Notes: generated by a model not told the origin, from the letters alone. DNA of 64,000 nucleotides from JAIYDJ01 sp031400505 (GCA_031400505.1 JANNPZ010000006.1:88268-152267); one strand, 5' to 3'; shown: positions 1-11,275, numbered from the stretch's first letter. Made by a program: numbers and translations.

Positions 1-795
1 TGCGAAATCAAGAACATGAACTCGATGAGGTTCATCCAGTTGGCGATTGATGTCGAGGCGCGGCGTCAGATTGCCATTCTGGAGGATGGCGGCAAGGTCA
101 ATCAGGAAACCCGGCTTTACGACCCCGACCGCAACGAAACCCGGTCGATGCGGTCCAAGGAAGAGGCGCATGACTATCGCTATTTCCCTGACCCCGACCT
201 CTTGCCGCTGGAGATCGAGCAGGCTTGGGTCGATGACATCGCGGCATCCATGCCCGAACTGCCCGACGCCAAGAAGGCCCGCTTCATGGGCGATTTCGGG
301 CTGACGGATTACGACGCGAACGTGCTGACCGCCGATCTGGAAAGTGCCGCCTATTTCGAGGCGGTTGCCTTGGGGCGCGACGGCAAGATCGCCGCGAACT
401 GGGTGATCAACGAGTTGTTCGGCCGGCTGAACAAGCAGGGTCTGGCGATCACGGACTCCCCGGTGACGGTGGCGCAGCTTGGCGGCGTACTCGACCTGAT
501 TGGCTCGGGCGAGATTTCGGGCAAGATGGCAAAGGACCTGTTCGAAATCCTCTGGACCGACGGCGGTGACCCTGCCAGCGTCGCGGCGGCGCAGGGGATG
601 AAGCAAGTCACCGATACCGGCGCCATCGAGGCCGCCGTGGACGCAATCATCGCCGAAAATCCGGGGCAGGTCGAAAAGGCGCGGGCGAACCCGAAGCTCG
701 CAGGATGGTTCGTCGGGCAAGTGATCAAGTCAACGGGTGGCAAGGCCAACCCTGCCACCGTCAACGAAATGGTGACGCGCAAGCTGGGGTTGTGA
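1..795 (+). CDS. gatB: Asp-tRNA(Asn)/Glu-tRNA(Gln) amidotransferase subunit B, C-terminal part
   Basis: The reading frame is open from base 1, so the start lies outside the window; 264 codons are visible. The opening CEIKNMNS stretch and the DYRYFPDPDL motif about 50 codons later are typical of the GatB cradle domain, and the last 150 or so residues form the YqeY-like tail that contacts tRNA. With GatA and GatC it amidates Glu-tRNA(Gln) and Asp-tRNA(Asn), as expected for an alphaproteobacterium without GlnRS; the gltX gene at 15555-16961 can supply the mischarged substrate. No terminator is obvious after the TGA. Identification is firm from sequence motifs. Confidence 0.96.
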   Translation, partial: CEIKNMNSMRFIQLAIDVEARRQIAILEDGGKVNQETRLYDPDRNETRSMRSKEEAHDYRYFPDPDLLPLEIEQAWVDDIAASMPELPDAKKARFMGDFGLTDYDANVLTADLESAAYFEAVALGRDGKIAANWVINELFGRLNKQGLAITDSPVTVAQLGGVLDLIGSGEISGKMAKDLFEILWTDGGDPASVAAAQGMKQVTDTGAIEAAVDAIIAENPGQVEKARANPKLAGWFVGQVIKSTGGKANPATVNEMVTRKLGL

Positions 796-1667
796 CTTGG
801 AGGGCGGCCCATGAAGCTGCCCCTTGAAGACGATATCGCTGGATAGGTCAGTGCGACGCAGCGCGGCCAGACGACCCAAAGCGCCGACACCCTGCAAGTC
901 GCCCGACGGGTCCGGCAGAAACCGAACGGTTCGCTATAACATAGCCACCGGCAGGTGAAGCATTTGCAGCCTTGGCATCGAATTGCCGGGTCGCGGCCGT
1001 CAGGTGGGCCAGATCGACATTGGCGGTGAACGCGAACCGCAGACCCAAGTTGGGTTTGCGTTGGCATCGCGCTTCGGCACAGCAGAACACAGTTGGAGCC
1101 TTGTGCCCGATAGGACGTCCAACAAACTTCCGTCGTTTGGCACAAGTCGAGTTGGATTTGATCGTATTGTTGATGATATCAAGACTGCTCAGAGTTGCGC
1201 GAGGTCCTTTGGCTGCGATTCTAGCATCAATGGTACTTACAATAGCCACGCATGCGGAAACCATGGCCATGGAGGCCGCGCGTTCTATTGCTCATACGGC
1301 CACAATTCCATGAGTGTGTCTGCCGCGAGACCCATTGCTAGATCAAGTATTCAGCATCAAGCAACCCACCCAAAATGCATCACGTTGCCTTAATTCTTGT
1401 ATTCCTAAGATACCAGAAAACTCCGATGCCTTCTTATCTATGGACAATTACTGAAATTTCCGCATGTCTCTATCGAATTTAGAAACAACGGAATCAAAAT
1501 GTACGGTGGGAAAGGTCGAAACCGCATAGAGTAAACGATCTCTGGTGGCTTTTCGATTTGGTCTCCACTGCGCACCGACGGATGCCTGAATGCCGGGGTT
1601 TAGACACAAAAGGCGGCCCGTATTGGGCCGCCTTTTGCTTGCAAGGTAGTCAGTGTTGCCGTTCGTA
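796..1667. other. Gene-poor interval, 870 bases, no supported gene
   Basis: No open frame here shows a recognisable domain. The left half (about 850-1180) is GC-rich and has overlapping frames on both strands, none convincing; the right half (about 1180-1560) is visibly richer in A and T than its surroundings. A well-formed ribosome site (GGAGGG at 799-804) precedes an ATG at 811 that runs only 11 codons to a TAG at 844-846, which could be the remnant of a decayed gene. The only clear signal is the hairpin terminator at 1608-1636. Confidence 0.6.
1608..1636 (-). terminator. Rho-independent terminator of the VPLPA-CTERM gene
   Basis: A perfect 12-bp stem (AAAAGGCGGCCC at 1608-1619 pairing with 1625-1636) with a 5-base loop. 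Read leftward it ends in a TTTTGTGT tract, and it lies 31 bases after the stop codon of the leftward gene at 1668. Confidence 0.9.
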
Positions 1668-2294
1668 TCAGGCTTTGCGACGACGAAGTGCCGCCAAGCC
1701 ACCCAAGGCACCGACCAGCATAAGGCCAGCAGCCGGAACCGGAACCGGAGCAGGGGCGATCGAGATGTTGTCGACAAGTCCGCCCAGGCTTTCGCTTTTG
1801 CCGGTTGCAGCAAAGTCGAGGTTCAATGCGCCGCCCGCGGTCGAAAAGGCGGCAGTCACCAGGGTCCAGCCATCGATTGGATTCAACGATGTAGCGATGC
1901 TTCCGATCGCATTCGCGATGGAGAAGGAGATGCCATCGGTGCCCGGGTTGCCAACGCGCGGCGCGTACCAGAACGACAGAAGGTAGTCCCCGGCTGACAG
2001 GTTGACCACCTGGCGCATTGCCGAGTTGTTATTGCTGTCCAACTCGACATAGCGATTGCCCTCTTGCGCATCGATTTGGCCGAGTGTCGGGTTGGTCTGA
2101 ATCTCGATGCCCGAGCCAGAGATTGTGTTCCAGCCGATAACCGAGTTGAAGACGTTCCAGCCGCTGCCGTTCAAGGCAAGCGCGCCGTCTTCAAAGCTGC
2201 CGTTCGTCACGATGGTGGCGGCGGAAGCAGGTGCGGTCAGCAGCAAGCCGAGCGCAACAGCCGTCATAGTCATTTTCATTGTATATCCGATCAT
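1668..2294 (-). CDS. Exported protein with VPLPA-CTERM-type sorting signal
   Basis: About 208 residues. It starts with a signal peptide (hydrophobic run ending TAPASA before ATIVTNGSFEDG), continues as a beta-rich domain with the NGSFEDG and WYAPRVGNPGTDG segments seen in DUF642/choice-of-anchor type extracellular proteins, and ends in a proline-rich motif VPVPAAG, a hydrophobic helix and a basic RRRKA tail. That tail is the VPLPA-CTERM signal that Rhodobacterales use for exosortase-dependent surface sorting. I chose the ATG at 2294 because GGGGG lies 7-8 bases before it; an ATG at 2279 is the alternative. It stands alone, with its own terminator. The ligand or function of the mature domain is unknown. 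Confidence 0.85.
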   Translation of the reverse strand: MIGYTMKMTMTAVALGLLLTAPASAATIVTNGSFEDGALALNGSGWNVFNSVIGWNTISGSGIEIQTNPTLGQIDAQEGNRYVELDSNNNSAMRQVVNLSAGDYLLSFWYAPRVGNPGTDGISFSIANAIGSIATSLNPIDGWTLVTAAFSTAGGALNLDFAATGKSESLGGLVDNISIAPAPVPVPAAGLMLVGALGGLAALRRRKA

Positions 2295-2681
2295 GTTTGA
2301 CCCCCGCAGCATTTGTAGCAAAACTTTGTTTAACTGGCAGTAATCATCTGCTTGTTGGTTAAATTGCAGCTTTGGGTTGTGTGAAATGGATCATATTGTT
2401 TTGACGGTTGAATTAGTCCTGTTGCCAATGCGCAATTGGAGGAAATCACAAGTCAATTAACCACGTGCGGAAACCGTGAAGCACGAAGGCCCGGCCGAAT
2501 CACGAGGGAATATGACGAGAAAGTGGCGTGCGGCTGTGCAGTTGCCTGAGCGATGCGATCGGTATGGTCGCGGCTCACACGGCATACGGCCACCTCGCGC
2601 CGAATAGGGCAACGAGCATTTTCGTCACTTGGCCTTCCGCGTGAAGTTTCATACTGTGCCCGGCAACGGCGGGAGGCGCGG
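2295..2681. other. Divergent intergenic region
   Basis: 387 bases between two divergent genes, with no supported gene. The part next to the VPLPA-CTERM gene is AT-rich and should hold its promoter. A perfect inverted repeat CCAAT-GCGCA-ATTGG lies at 2425-2439 and could be an operator. Confidence 0.5.
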
Positions 2682-3053
2682 ATGCAGAAGTTCGAATATA
2701 GGGTGATCCCGGCTCCGGTCCGGGGCGACAAGTCGCGCGGTGTCAAGGCAGCGCCGGATCGCTTTGCGTTGACGTTAACCATCTTGATGAACGAGTTGGG
2801 ACAGGACGGGTGGGAATATCTGCGGGCCGATACGCTGCCTTGTGAAGAGCGTGTCGGGCTGACCGGGTCGAAAACCACGTTTCAGAACATGCTGGTGTTC
2901 CGCCGGGTTGTGTTGGCGGAACCCGTGCATCCGGTGGTGCGCCTCGCAGCAATCGAGCAGGAACCGGCAGCCCCGCGCCTGTTGGCAGTCGAACCCCCGG
3001 CCGGAACAGCGCCAGCGCTTGGCCCCGCAAACGGCGGGCTTGCCGCCGAATGA
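2682..3053 (+). CDS. DUF4177 domain protein
   Basis: 123 residues. The first 75 (MQKFEYRVIPAP ... GWEYLRADTLP ... QNMLVFRR) match the DUF4177 family as found in Rhodobacterales, a small beta-rich domain of unknown function. The rest is a proline- and alanine-rich tail with no recognisable fold. The start at 2682 has GGGAGG six bases upstream and agrees with the domain start; the frame is open further upstream, but that part does not look like protein of this family. Its stop codon directly abuts the stop of the converging aminotransferase gene. Confidence 0.85.
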   Translation: MQKFEYRVIPAPVRGDKSRGVKAAPDRFALTLTILMNELGQDGWEYLRADTLPCEERVGLTGSKTTFQNMLVFRRVVLAEPVHPVVRLAAIEQEPAAPRLLAVEPPAGTAPALGPANGGLAAE

Positions 3054-4154
3054 TCACCCCGCCAGGCGAAGTGCGTTTGGCAAAGCGGCTGCAAAGGCTG
3101 ACAGGGCAGTGGCATCGCCAAGGCTGACGCGGATACACCGGTCATGCGGGGCCACAGACGGCATGCGCACGAAAATCCCGTCGCTGATCAGGCCTTCTAG
3201 CACCTGTCGTGCAAAGACCCCGTCACGCCCGCAATCGATGGTCACAAAATTGGTCGCCGACGCAAGCGGGGTTAACCCATTGTCCCGCGCGGTCTGCGCA
3301 AATGCCAGCCGTGCCGCAACGACACGCTGTTGCACGTCGTGCAACCAGTCCTGGTCCGCCAAAGCCGCCAGCGCCCCGGCTTGCGCCAGCCGGCCGACGC
3401 CAAAATGGTTGCGCAACTTGTCAAAGGCCTGAACTAGCGGCGGAGCCGCCAGCGCATAGCCTACCCGCAGGCCCGCCAGCCCATAGCCCTTGGAAAATGT
3501 GCGCATCCGGATGACCCGCGGATCGTCCGGGGCAATCATCGGGGCGGTCCCTGGCGGCGCAAGGTCGATATAGGCCTCGTCAAGAACAAGAAGGCAATGG
3601 TCGGGAACGGCGTCGATCATTTCGGTGATCGTCGCAGCGGGGTGATGGCTGCCCATCGGGTTGTCGGGGTTGGACAGGTAGATCAGCTTTGCGCCGGTGC
3701 TGCGGGCTAATGCCAACAGCGCCTCGGGGTCTTCGTGATCGCCCTTGTAGGGCGCCTTGTGCAGAACTCCGCCCGAGCCTGCGACATGGAAGTTGAAGGT
3801 GGGATAGGCCCCATCGCTGGTCACGACTGCATCACCGGGCGCGATCAGCAGCCGGACAAGCGTGCCAAGCAAGCCGTCGATCCCCTCGCCGATCACGACA
3901 TGTGCGGGTTGGCAGGCGTGATGGGCGGCCAAAGCGGCCCGCAGGTCATGCACTTCAGGATCGCCGTACATCCAGACGTCGGACACGGCACGCGCAATCG
4001 CAGCGACTGCCATCGGCGAGGGACCAAAGAGGCTTTCATTGGCACCAAGCCGGGCGGCAAAGCGACGACCAAGACGGCGCTCCTGCGCTTCGGGACCCAC
4101 AAACGGGACAGTCGAGGGCAGTTCCGCGGCAAGGGGCGTCAAGGATACGGTCAT
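3054..4154 (-). CDS. HisC-like PLP aminotransferase (fold type I)
   Basis: 366 residues, complete. Visible landmarks are ANESLFGPSP near residue 38, SNPDNP at 161-166, LDEAYIDL near 191, and the pyridoxal-phosphate lysine in FSKGYGLAGLRVGY (Lys222). This is the layout of histidinol-phosphate aminotransferase. Rhodobacterales often carry several HisC paralogues and no other his gene is near, so the real substrate (histidinol phosphate, or phenylalanine/tyrosine precursors) cannot be fixed from sequence. The ATG at 4154 is preferred over an upstream GTG at 4172; neither has a strong ribosome site. It is convergent with the DUF4177 gene. Confidence 0.85.
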   Translation of the reverse strand: MTVSLTPLAAELPSTVPFVGPEAQERRLGRRFAARLGANESLFGPSPMAVAAIARAVSDVWMYGDPEVHDLRAALAAHHACQPAHVVIGEGIDGLLGTLVRLLIAPGDAVVTSDGAYPTFNFHVAGSGGVLHKAPYKGDHEDPEALLALARSTGAKLIYLSNPDNPMGSHHPAATITEMIDAVPDHCLLVLDEAYIDLAPPGTAPMIAPDDPRVIRMRTFSKGYGLAGLRVGYALAAPPLVQAFDKLRNHFGVGRLAQAGALAALADQDWLHDVQQRVVAARLAFAQTARDNGLTPLASATNFVTIDCGRDGVFARQVLEGLISDGIFVRMPSVAPHDRCIRVSLGDATALSAFAAALPNALRLAG

Positions 4155-4298
4155 GTCGCGATGTGGCAGCACGCAGGGCGGACTGGCAATAGAAATTCAG
4201 GCAAACCCGGCCGAATGCCTGCCCGCAGCGACGTGTTTTCGATCACGTTGCACATCCGCCGCAGACGCACAGCCGTCGTTGCCTGTGTCTTGGCACGC

Positions 4299-7430
<3,132 letters not shown>

Positions 7431-7496
7431 TGGCTGCGTCCTGCATCGGGTCAGCGGTGTGTATCGCGCAGGCGGCAGAAGGAAAAGCCCGTTCGG

Positions 7497-8315
7497 TCAG
7501 CCGATCCAGGGCAAAAAGGGCTGACCCGCAAAGGCCTGTGCCATGGTCAGACCGACCAGGCCCGCAAAGGCGGCCGAGGCGGTGATGACGACCCACCGCG
7601 CCGAAGCGGCAGCAAGGGCACTGCTGGCAATCAGGCCGACAACGGGGATCACATGCAACGCGTGGGTGGCAAAGAAATGCGCAACCCGCAGGTCGCCGAC
7701 CTCGCGCGACCAGCCGAGGATCGGCAGCGCGGCGCCGGTTACCGGCGTGCCGATGTGGTGGCCGGGCATCGACGACATCGTGCCCGCCGCGATCAGCGTC
7801 AGAACGAAGGTAAGCACAAGGCCGAGTGCGACCGACAAGTGCAATGCCGGGGCAAGACCGGTGTTGGGGTTGCGCAAGATTGCCACGCCCATGACGGCGC
7901 TCGCCGAGGTCAGGATCACCGCGAACAGCCCCATGAAACCATAGATCGTGCCCATCACCGGATCATCGACATTAAAGTGTGAGGCGATGCCGAAACTCGC
8001 CGCCCCGCCGACCCAACCGAGTTCGGCCAGGATGCAGAAACACACGACGCCCGCATAGATGCGCCAGGGCCGCGAGGCCATCCCGGTGGGCAGAAAGCGG
8101 GCAAAGAACGCCAAGGTCAGGATGTAGACCCCCAAAGCCAGATGAAACTGCAGCGGTTTCTGCCAGATCGGGGCGCCCAGAAACAGGCGCGGGTCGATCA
8201 AGGCTGCGGCCAGCAGTGGAACGGCCGTCAGTGCGATGAACAGGGCTAGGCCGGTAAAGGCGGGCGCATCGGTCCACAGCCGGTTGGGGGCGCGGGTCAG
8301 GGAAATCGCGGTCAT
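7497..8315 (-). CDS. Polytopic inner-membrane protein, partner of ABA4-like protein
   Basis: 272 residues with about seven or eight hydrophobic helices and few charges, so an integral inner-membrane protein. I do not recognise a named family. Conspicuous histidines occur in loops or helix ends (SMPGHHIG and VAHFFATHALHVIP in the C-terminal half), which could bind a metal or haem, but that is inference. Its ATG overlaps the stop codon of the upstream ABA4-like gene by one base (TGATG), so the two are translationally coupled and probably work together. The operon is transcribed from the promoter at 8782-8809. Confidence 0.8.
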   Translation of the reverse strand: MTAISLTRAPNRLWTDAPAFTGLALFIALTAVPLLAAALIDPRLFLGAPIWQKPLQFHLALGVYILTLAFFARFLPTGMASRPWRIYAGVVCFCILAELGWVGGAASFGIASHFNVDDPVMGTIYGFMGLFAVILTSASAVMGVAILRNPNTGLAPALHLSVALGLVLTFVLTLIAAGTMSSMPGHHIGTPVTGAALPILGWSREVGDLRVAHFFATHALHVIPVVGLIASSALAAASARWVVITASAAFAGLVGLTMAQAFAGQPFLPWIG

Positions 8316-8752
8316 CAGGATGCCTCGTGCTTTGGGGCGCGCAGGCGGAAGGCGGCGCGCATGGCGTAAAAGGTCAGGAACCCGGCCGGTCCGAACAGGA
8401 AGATCAGCACCAGATGCGGCAGGACCAGAAGGTGCGGGATACCTTCAGCGCGCGCGGTGCGGGTGGCCCAGGCCCCCACGAACAGATCGAAGGCAAGGTA
8501 GTGAACCCAACCGGCCAGCGCAATGTGCGGGTCGCGAAACAAGGCCATCACATCGGGCAAGCTGCCATAACCCCCCGTAGCCCCGGACCAATGGGCCAGG
8601 ATCAGGGCGGAATAGGCCACCGACATCAACATCGGGATCACAAGATGCGCGACCATATCGGTGATGCGTGGGGCGAGGGGGGCAAAAACCAGCACGATCC
8701 AACCCAACATGGCGATCGGATTGGCGATCTGGAACAGGGCATCAGGGGTCAT
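8315..8752 (-). CDS. ABA4-like (DUF4281) membrane protein
   Basis: 145 residues with four hydrophobic helices. The start (MTPDALFQIANPIAMLGW) and the segment DPHIALAGWVHYLAFDLFVGAW match the ABA4/DUF4281 family. The plant member is needed for neoxanthin formation; bacterial members have no established role. The ATG at 8752 is preferred over upstream starts because it lies 29 bases after a good -10 element and has AGGA eight bases upstream. It is the first gene of a two-gene operon with the 272-residue membrane protein, and divergent from a TetR regulator that probably controls it. Confidence 0.82.
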   Translation of the reverse strand: MTPDALFQIANPIAMLGWIVLVFAPLAPRITDMVAHLVIPMLMSVAYSALILAHWSGATGGYGSLPDVMALFRDPHIALAGWVHYLAFDLFVGAWATRTARAEGIPHLLVLPHLVLIFLFGPAGFLTFYAMRAAFRLRAPKHEAS

Positions 8753-8781
8753 ACATGATCCTATCTTGTCGGTGTCAGGAT

Positions 8782-8809
8782 AAGATAACGCGCATCTATC
8801 CACTGTCAA
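8782..8809 (-). promoter_or_regulatory. Near-consensus promoter of the ABA4-like operon
   Basis: On the leftward strand TTGACA (complement of 8804-8809) and TATCTT (complement of 8782-8787) are separated by 16 bases, and the start codon follows 29 bases downstream. The -35 box lies inside the inverted repeat at 8803-8825. Confidence 0.7.
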
Positions 8810-8825
8810 GATAATATTTTGACAG
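8803..8825. promoter_or_regulatory. Probable TetR operator
   Basis: Perfect inverted repeat CTGTCAA-N9-TTGACAG between the divergent tetR and ABA4-like genes. It covers the -35 box of the ABA4 promoter and lies 28 bases before the tetR start, as expected for an autoregulated repressor. A related half site, TGTCAGGATAA, lies 31 bases to the left (8773-8783), about three helical turns away. Confidence 0.65.
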
Positions 8826-8852
8826 CGCCAAGATGCAGCCTTATGCAAGGTC

Positions 8853-9428
8853 ATGACCGATAAACCCTATCACCATGGCGATCTTCGCCATGCCCTGCTG
8901 ACCGCCGCCGAGGCCGAACTGGCCGCGCATGGCATCGAGGCGTTCTCGCTGCGCCAGGTGGCCAAACGGGCAGGGGTCAGCCATGCCGCCCCGGCGCACC
9001 ATTTTGGCGATGCCAACGGGCTGTTGACAGCACTTGCCGCCGAAGGGTTTCGCCAGTTTCTGGCGTCGCAGGCGACCCGCGAGGCGCAGGCGGCCCCTGA
9101 ACCCCGCGCGCAACTGATCGCCGCGGGCCTTGGCTATGTAGATTTCGCACTGTCCCGGCCGACGCTGTTCAAACTGCTGTTCGGCTCTGCCCGCCCCGAC
9201 TACGCCGATCCTGACCTTTACCGCGAGGCCTTTGCGGCCTACCGCCATCTGGCCGATCAGGTTCACGCGGCGGGGGGGGGCAGTCAGGTTGATGTGGCGG
9301 CGGTCTGGGCCATCGCGCACGGGATGGCAGACTTGCTCGCAGCGGGACGGCTGCGAGAGATTGCGGCCCTGCCACCCGCCGCACGGGATGCAGCCATCGT
9401 CGACATCATTGGTCGCGCCTTGCCGTGA
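8853..9428 (+). CDS. TetR/AcrR family transcriptional regulator
   Basis: 191 residues. The N-terminal 55 residues form the TetR helix-turn-helix (LLTAAEAELAAHGIEAFSLRQVAKRAGVSHAAPAHHFGD); the rest is a helical ligand-binding and dimerisation domain resembling the WHG/TetR_C_33 group. It is divergent from the ABA4-like operon and shares the operator region at 8803-8825, so it probably represses that operon and itself. The inducer is unknown. A run of nine G at 9272-9280 inside the coding sequence (AAGGGS) is a likely slippage site. The gene ends one base before the stop of the converging Lrp gene. Confidence 0.9.
   Translation: MTDKPYHHGDLRHALLTAAEAELAAHGIEAFSLRQVAKRAGVSHAAPAHHFGDANGLLTALAAEGFRQFLASQATREAQAAPEPRAQLIAAGLGYVDFALSRPTLFKLLFGSARPDYADPDLYREAFAAYRHLADQVHAAGGGSQVDVAAVWAIAHGMADLLAAGRLREIAALPPAARDAAIVDIIGRALP
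9272..9280. repeat. Nine-G homopolymer inside tetR
   Basis: Nine consecutive G in the C-terminal half of the TetR gene. Gain or loss of one base would frameshift the regulator after about residue 142. Confidence 0.9.
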
Positions 9429-9860
9429 TCACACCGCGCGGTCGATCCTGGTGGACAGGTGGATCAGGCTTTCCGACGATTTCACTCCGGTCAGCGCCCC
9501 GATCTGGTCCAGCACCTGATCGAGAACCTGGGTGTTGGGTGCCGCGATCTGCAACAGCAGATCAAAGCGCCCCGAGGTTGTGAACACCCGTTCGATTTCG
9601 GCGATGGACTTCAGCCGGGTCAGGATTGCGGCCTGCGCACGGGGTTCAATCGTCAGCAGCACGCTCGCCCTGATCCGCCCAACCTTGGCCTCTTCCCCCA
9701 GCTTCAACGTGTAGCCCGCGATGATGCCCGACGACTCGAGCCGCTCCAGCCGGGCCTGCAAGGTGCTTCGGGCGATTTTCAGGCGGCGCGCCAGCGTCGC
9801 CACCGACATCCGCGCATCGGCCCCTAGCAGGCCCAGAATGGTTCGATCCAGTTCATCCAT
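9429..9860 (-). CDS. Lrp/AsnC family transcriptional regulator
   Basis: 143 residues. The N-terminal winged helix (MDELDRTILGLLGADARMS ... ARRLKIARSTLQARLERLESSGII) is followed by the RAM ligand-binding domain, the usual Lrp/AsnC length and order. It is divergent from the ornithine decarboxylase gene at 10070 across a 209-base region, so regulation of that gene by amino acid or polyamine levels is plausible but inferred. The ATG at 9860 fits the family start. Confidence 0.93.
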   Translation of the reverse strand: MDELDRTILGLLGADARMSVATLARRLKIARSTLQARLERLESSGIIAGYTLKLGEEAKVGRIRASVLLTIEPRAQAAILTRLKSIAEIERVFTTSGRFDLLLQIAAPNTQVLDQVLDQIGALTGVKSSESLIHLSTRIDRAV

Positions 9861-9979
9861 GCAACATGCCTCGTCTTTTCGTCATCATAACGCCCATTCG
9901 CTGCAAATATACTGTTTTGTTCGGTGAAGTTGTCACACATATACGCCATCCTGATTGCAGGAAAAGGGCGGCTCATACG

Positions 9980-10011
9980 CACCTGGCCTGGTTGTAAAAA
10001 CCACGCAGGTG
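9980..10011 (+). promoter_or_regulatory. Leader hairpin of ornithine decarboxylase, candidate speF-type RNA
   Basis: An interrupted stem: CACCTG, three bases, TGGTT, loop GTAAA, AACCA, two bases, CAGGTG. It lies 58 bases before the decarboxylase start. Alphaproteobacterial ornithine decarboxylase genes are known to carry a conserved 5' RNA, the speF motif; position and context fit, but I cannot match the covariance model by eye. Confidence 0.5.
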
Positions 10012-10069
10012 CCATCCGTCCGAGCAACGGGAAGGGGCTTGCGTCTTGTTGGCAGAAAGGATCACGCCG

Positions 10070-11215
10070 ATGGGACTGTCCAAAACAATATGGACCAACC
10101 CGACCGAATACCTGCGCAACCAGCAACCGGAAAACCCGGTGCTGTTCTTCGCCCCCGAGGCCGTCCAGGTCGCCGGTCGCCGCTTCATCGACGGCTTTCC
10201 CGGCATGGTGACCTATGCGGTCAAGTCGAACCCCAGCGAAGAGGTTGTCGAAAACCTGATCGCCGCGGGTCTGCGCGGCTTCGACTGCGCCTCGCCGTTC
10301 GAGATTGACCTGATCCGCCGCCTCGCTCCTGATGCGGCCGTTCATTATCACAACCCGGTGCGCAGCCGCGCCGAGATTGCCCACGCAGTGGCGGCGGATG
10401 TGAAATCCTGGTCGGTCGACAGCGCGTCAGAGCTTGCCAAGCTGATCGAGATGGTCCCGGCCGAGGGTTGCGAGATCTCGGTGCGCTTCAAGCTGCCGGT
10501 GTCCGGGGCGGCCTACAACTTTGGCGCCAAGTTCGGCGCAACTGCGGAAGTCGCCGTCGGTTTGCTGCGCAAGGTGGCCGAGGCCGGGTTCATCCCGTCC
10601 ATCACCTTCCATCCCGGCACGCAGTGTACCGACCCAGAAGCCTGGGCGAGCTACATCGTGGTGGCCGCCGACATCGCCCGGCAAGCGGGCGTGACCATCG
10701 CGCGACTGAACGTCGGTGGAGGCTTTCCGAATCACCGCATGGCCGGCAAGTCGCCCGACCTTGAGGCGATTTTCGATGTGATCGGCCGTGTCACCGAAGA
10801 GGCGTTCGGTGCAGATCGCCCGATGCTGGTCTGCGAGCCGGGGCGTGCGTTGTGTGGCGACGGCTTTGCTTTGGCCGCCCGGGTCAAGGCGGTGCGCGAC
10901 GGAACCCATGTGTTCCTGAACGACGGAATGTACGGCGCGATGTTCGAGTTCGGCCAGATCGGCGTGATCGACCGGACCGAAGTGTTGACACCCGAAGGCC
11001 AGAGCCGCACCGGCGCGCTGGAAGGCCGCATCGTGTTCGGCCCGACCTGCGATTCGGTTGACCGGCTGCCAGGCGACGTTGCCCTGCCGTCTGATCTGAC
11101 CGAAGGCGATTTTGTTGTCTGGCAGGGGATGGGGTCTTATTCCACCGTCACCAACAGCCGCTTCAATGGCTTTGGCGAGCTTGTGCTGGCCACGGTTCTG
11201 TCGCTGAAACTGTAA
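10070..11215 (+). CDS. Ornithine (lysine/ornithine) decarboxylase, fold type III
   Basis: 381 residues. It decarboxylates ornithine to putrescine with pyridoxal phosphate. The alanine-racemase-like barrel carries the PLP lysine in TYAVKSNPSE (Lys52), HPGTQC, the glycine loop NVGGGFP, CEPGRALC, and the catalytic cysteine in GPTCDSVD near residue 327. This is the eukaryotic-type ODC fold used by alphaproteobacteria, not the large E. coli SpeC type. The ATG at 10070 has AAGGA nine bases upstream; a TTG at 10046 is rejected. Preceded by a leader hairpin and followed by a terminator, so it is a single-gene unit. Activity on lysine as well cannot be excluded. Confidence 0.9.
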   Translation: MGLSKTIWTNPTEYLRNQQPENPVLFFAPEAVQVAGRRFIDGFPGMVTYAVKSNPSEEVVENLIAAGLRGFDCASPFEIDLIRRLAPDAAVHYHNPVRSRAEIAHAVAADVKSWSVDSASELAKLIEMVPAEGCEISVRFKLPVSGAAYNFGAKFGATAEVAVGLLRKVAEAGFIPSITFHPGTQCTDPEAWASYIVVAADIARQAGVTIARLNVGGGFPNHRMAGKSPDLEAIFDVIGRVTEEAFGADRPMLVCEPGRALCGDGFALAARVKAVRDGTHVFLNDGMYGAMFEFGQIGVIDRTEVLTPEGQSRTGALEGRIVFGPTCDSVDRLPGDVALPSDLTEGDFVVWQGMGSYSTVTNSRFNGFGELVLATVLSLKL

Positions 11216-11234
11216 CGAAAATATAAATCGGTAC

Positions 11235-11275
11235 GAAAGGCTATTCGGGGTATGCTGCCCCGGATGGCCTTTCTT
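11235..11275 (+). terminator. Terminator after ornithine decarboxylase
   Basis: GAAAGGC pairs with GCCTTTC, with an inner TCGGGG/CCCCGGA stem, followed by TTTTG. It begins 20 bases after the stop. Confidence 0.85.

Noticed and set aside
811..846. Eleven-codon ORF with a good ribosome site
   Set aside because: Too short to support as a gene without conservation; recorded only as a possible remnant.
848..1270. A 140-codon minus-strand frame after gatB
   Set aside because: Overlaps other frames of equal quality, no domain, no ribosome site.
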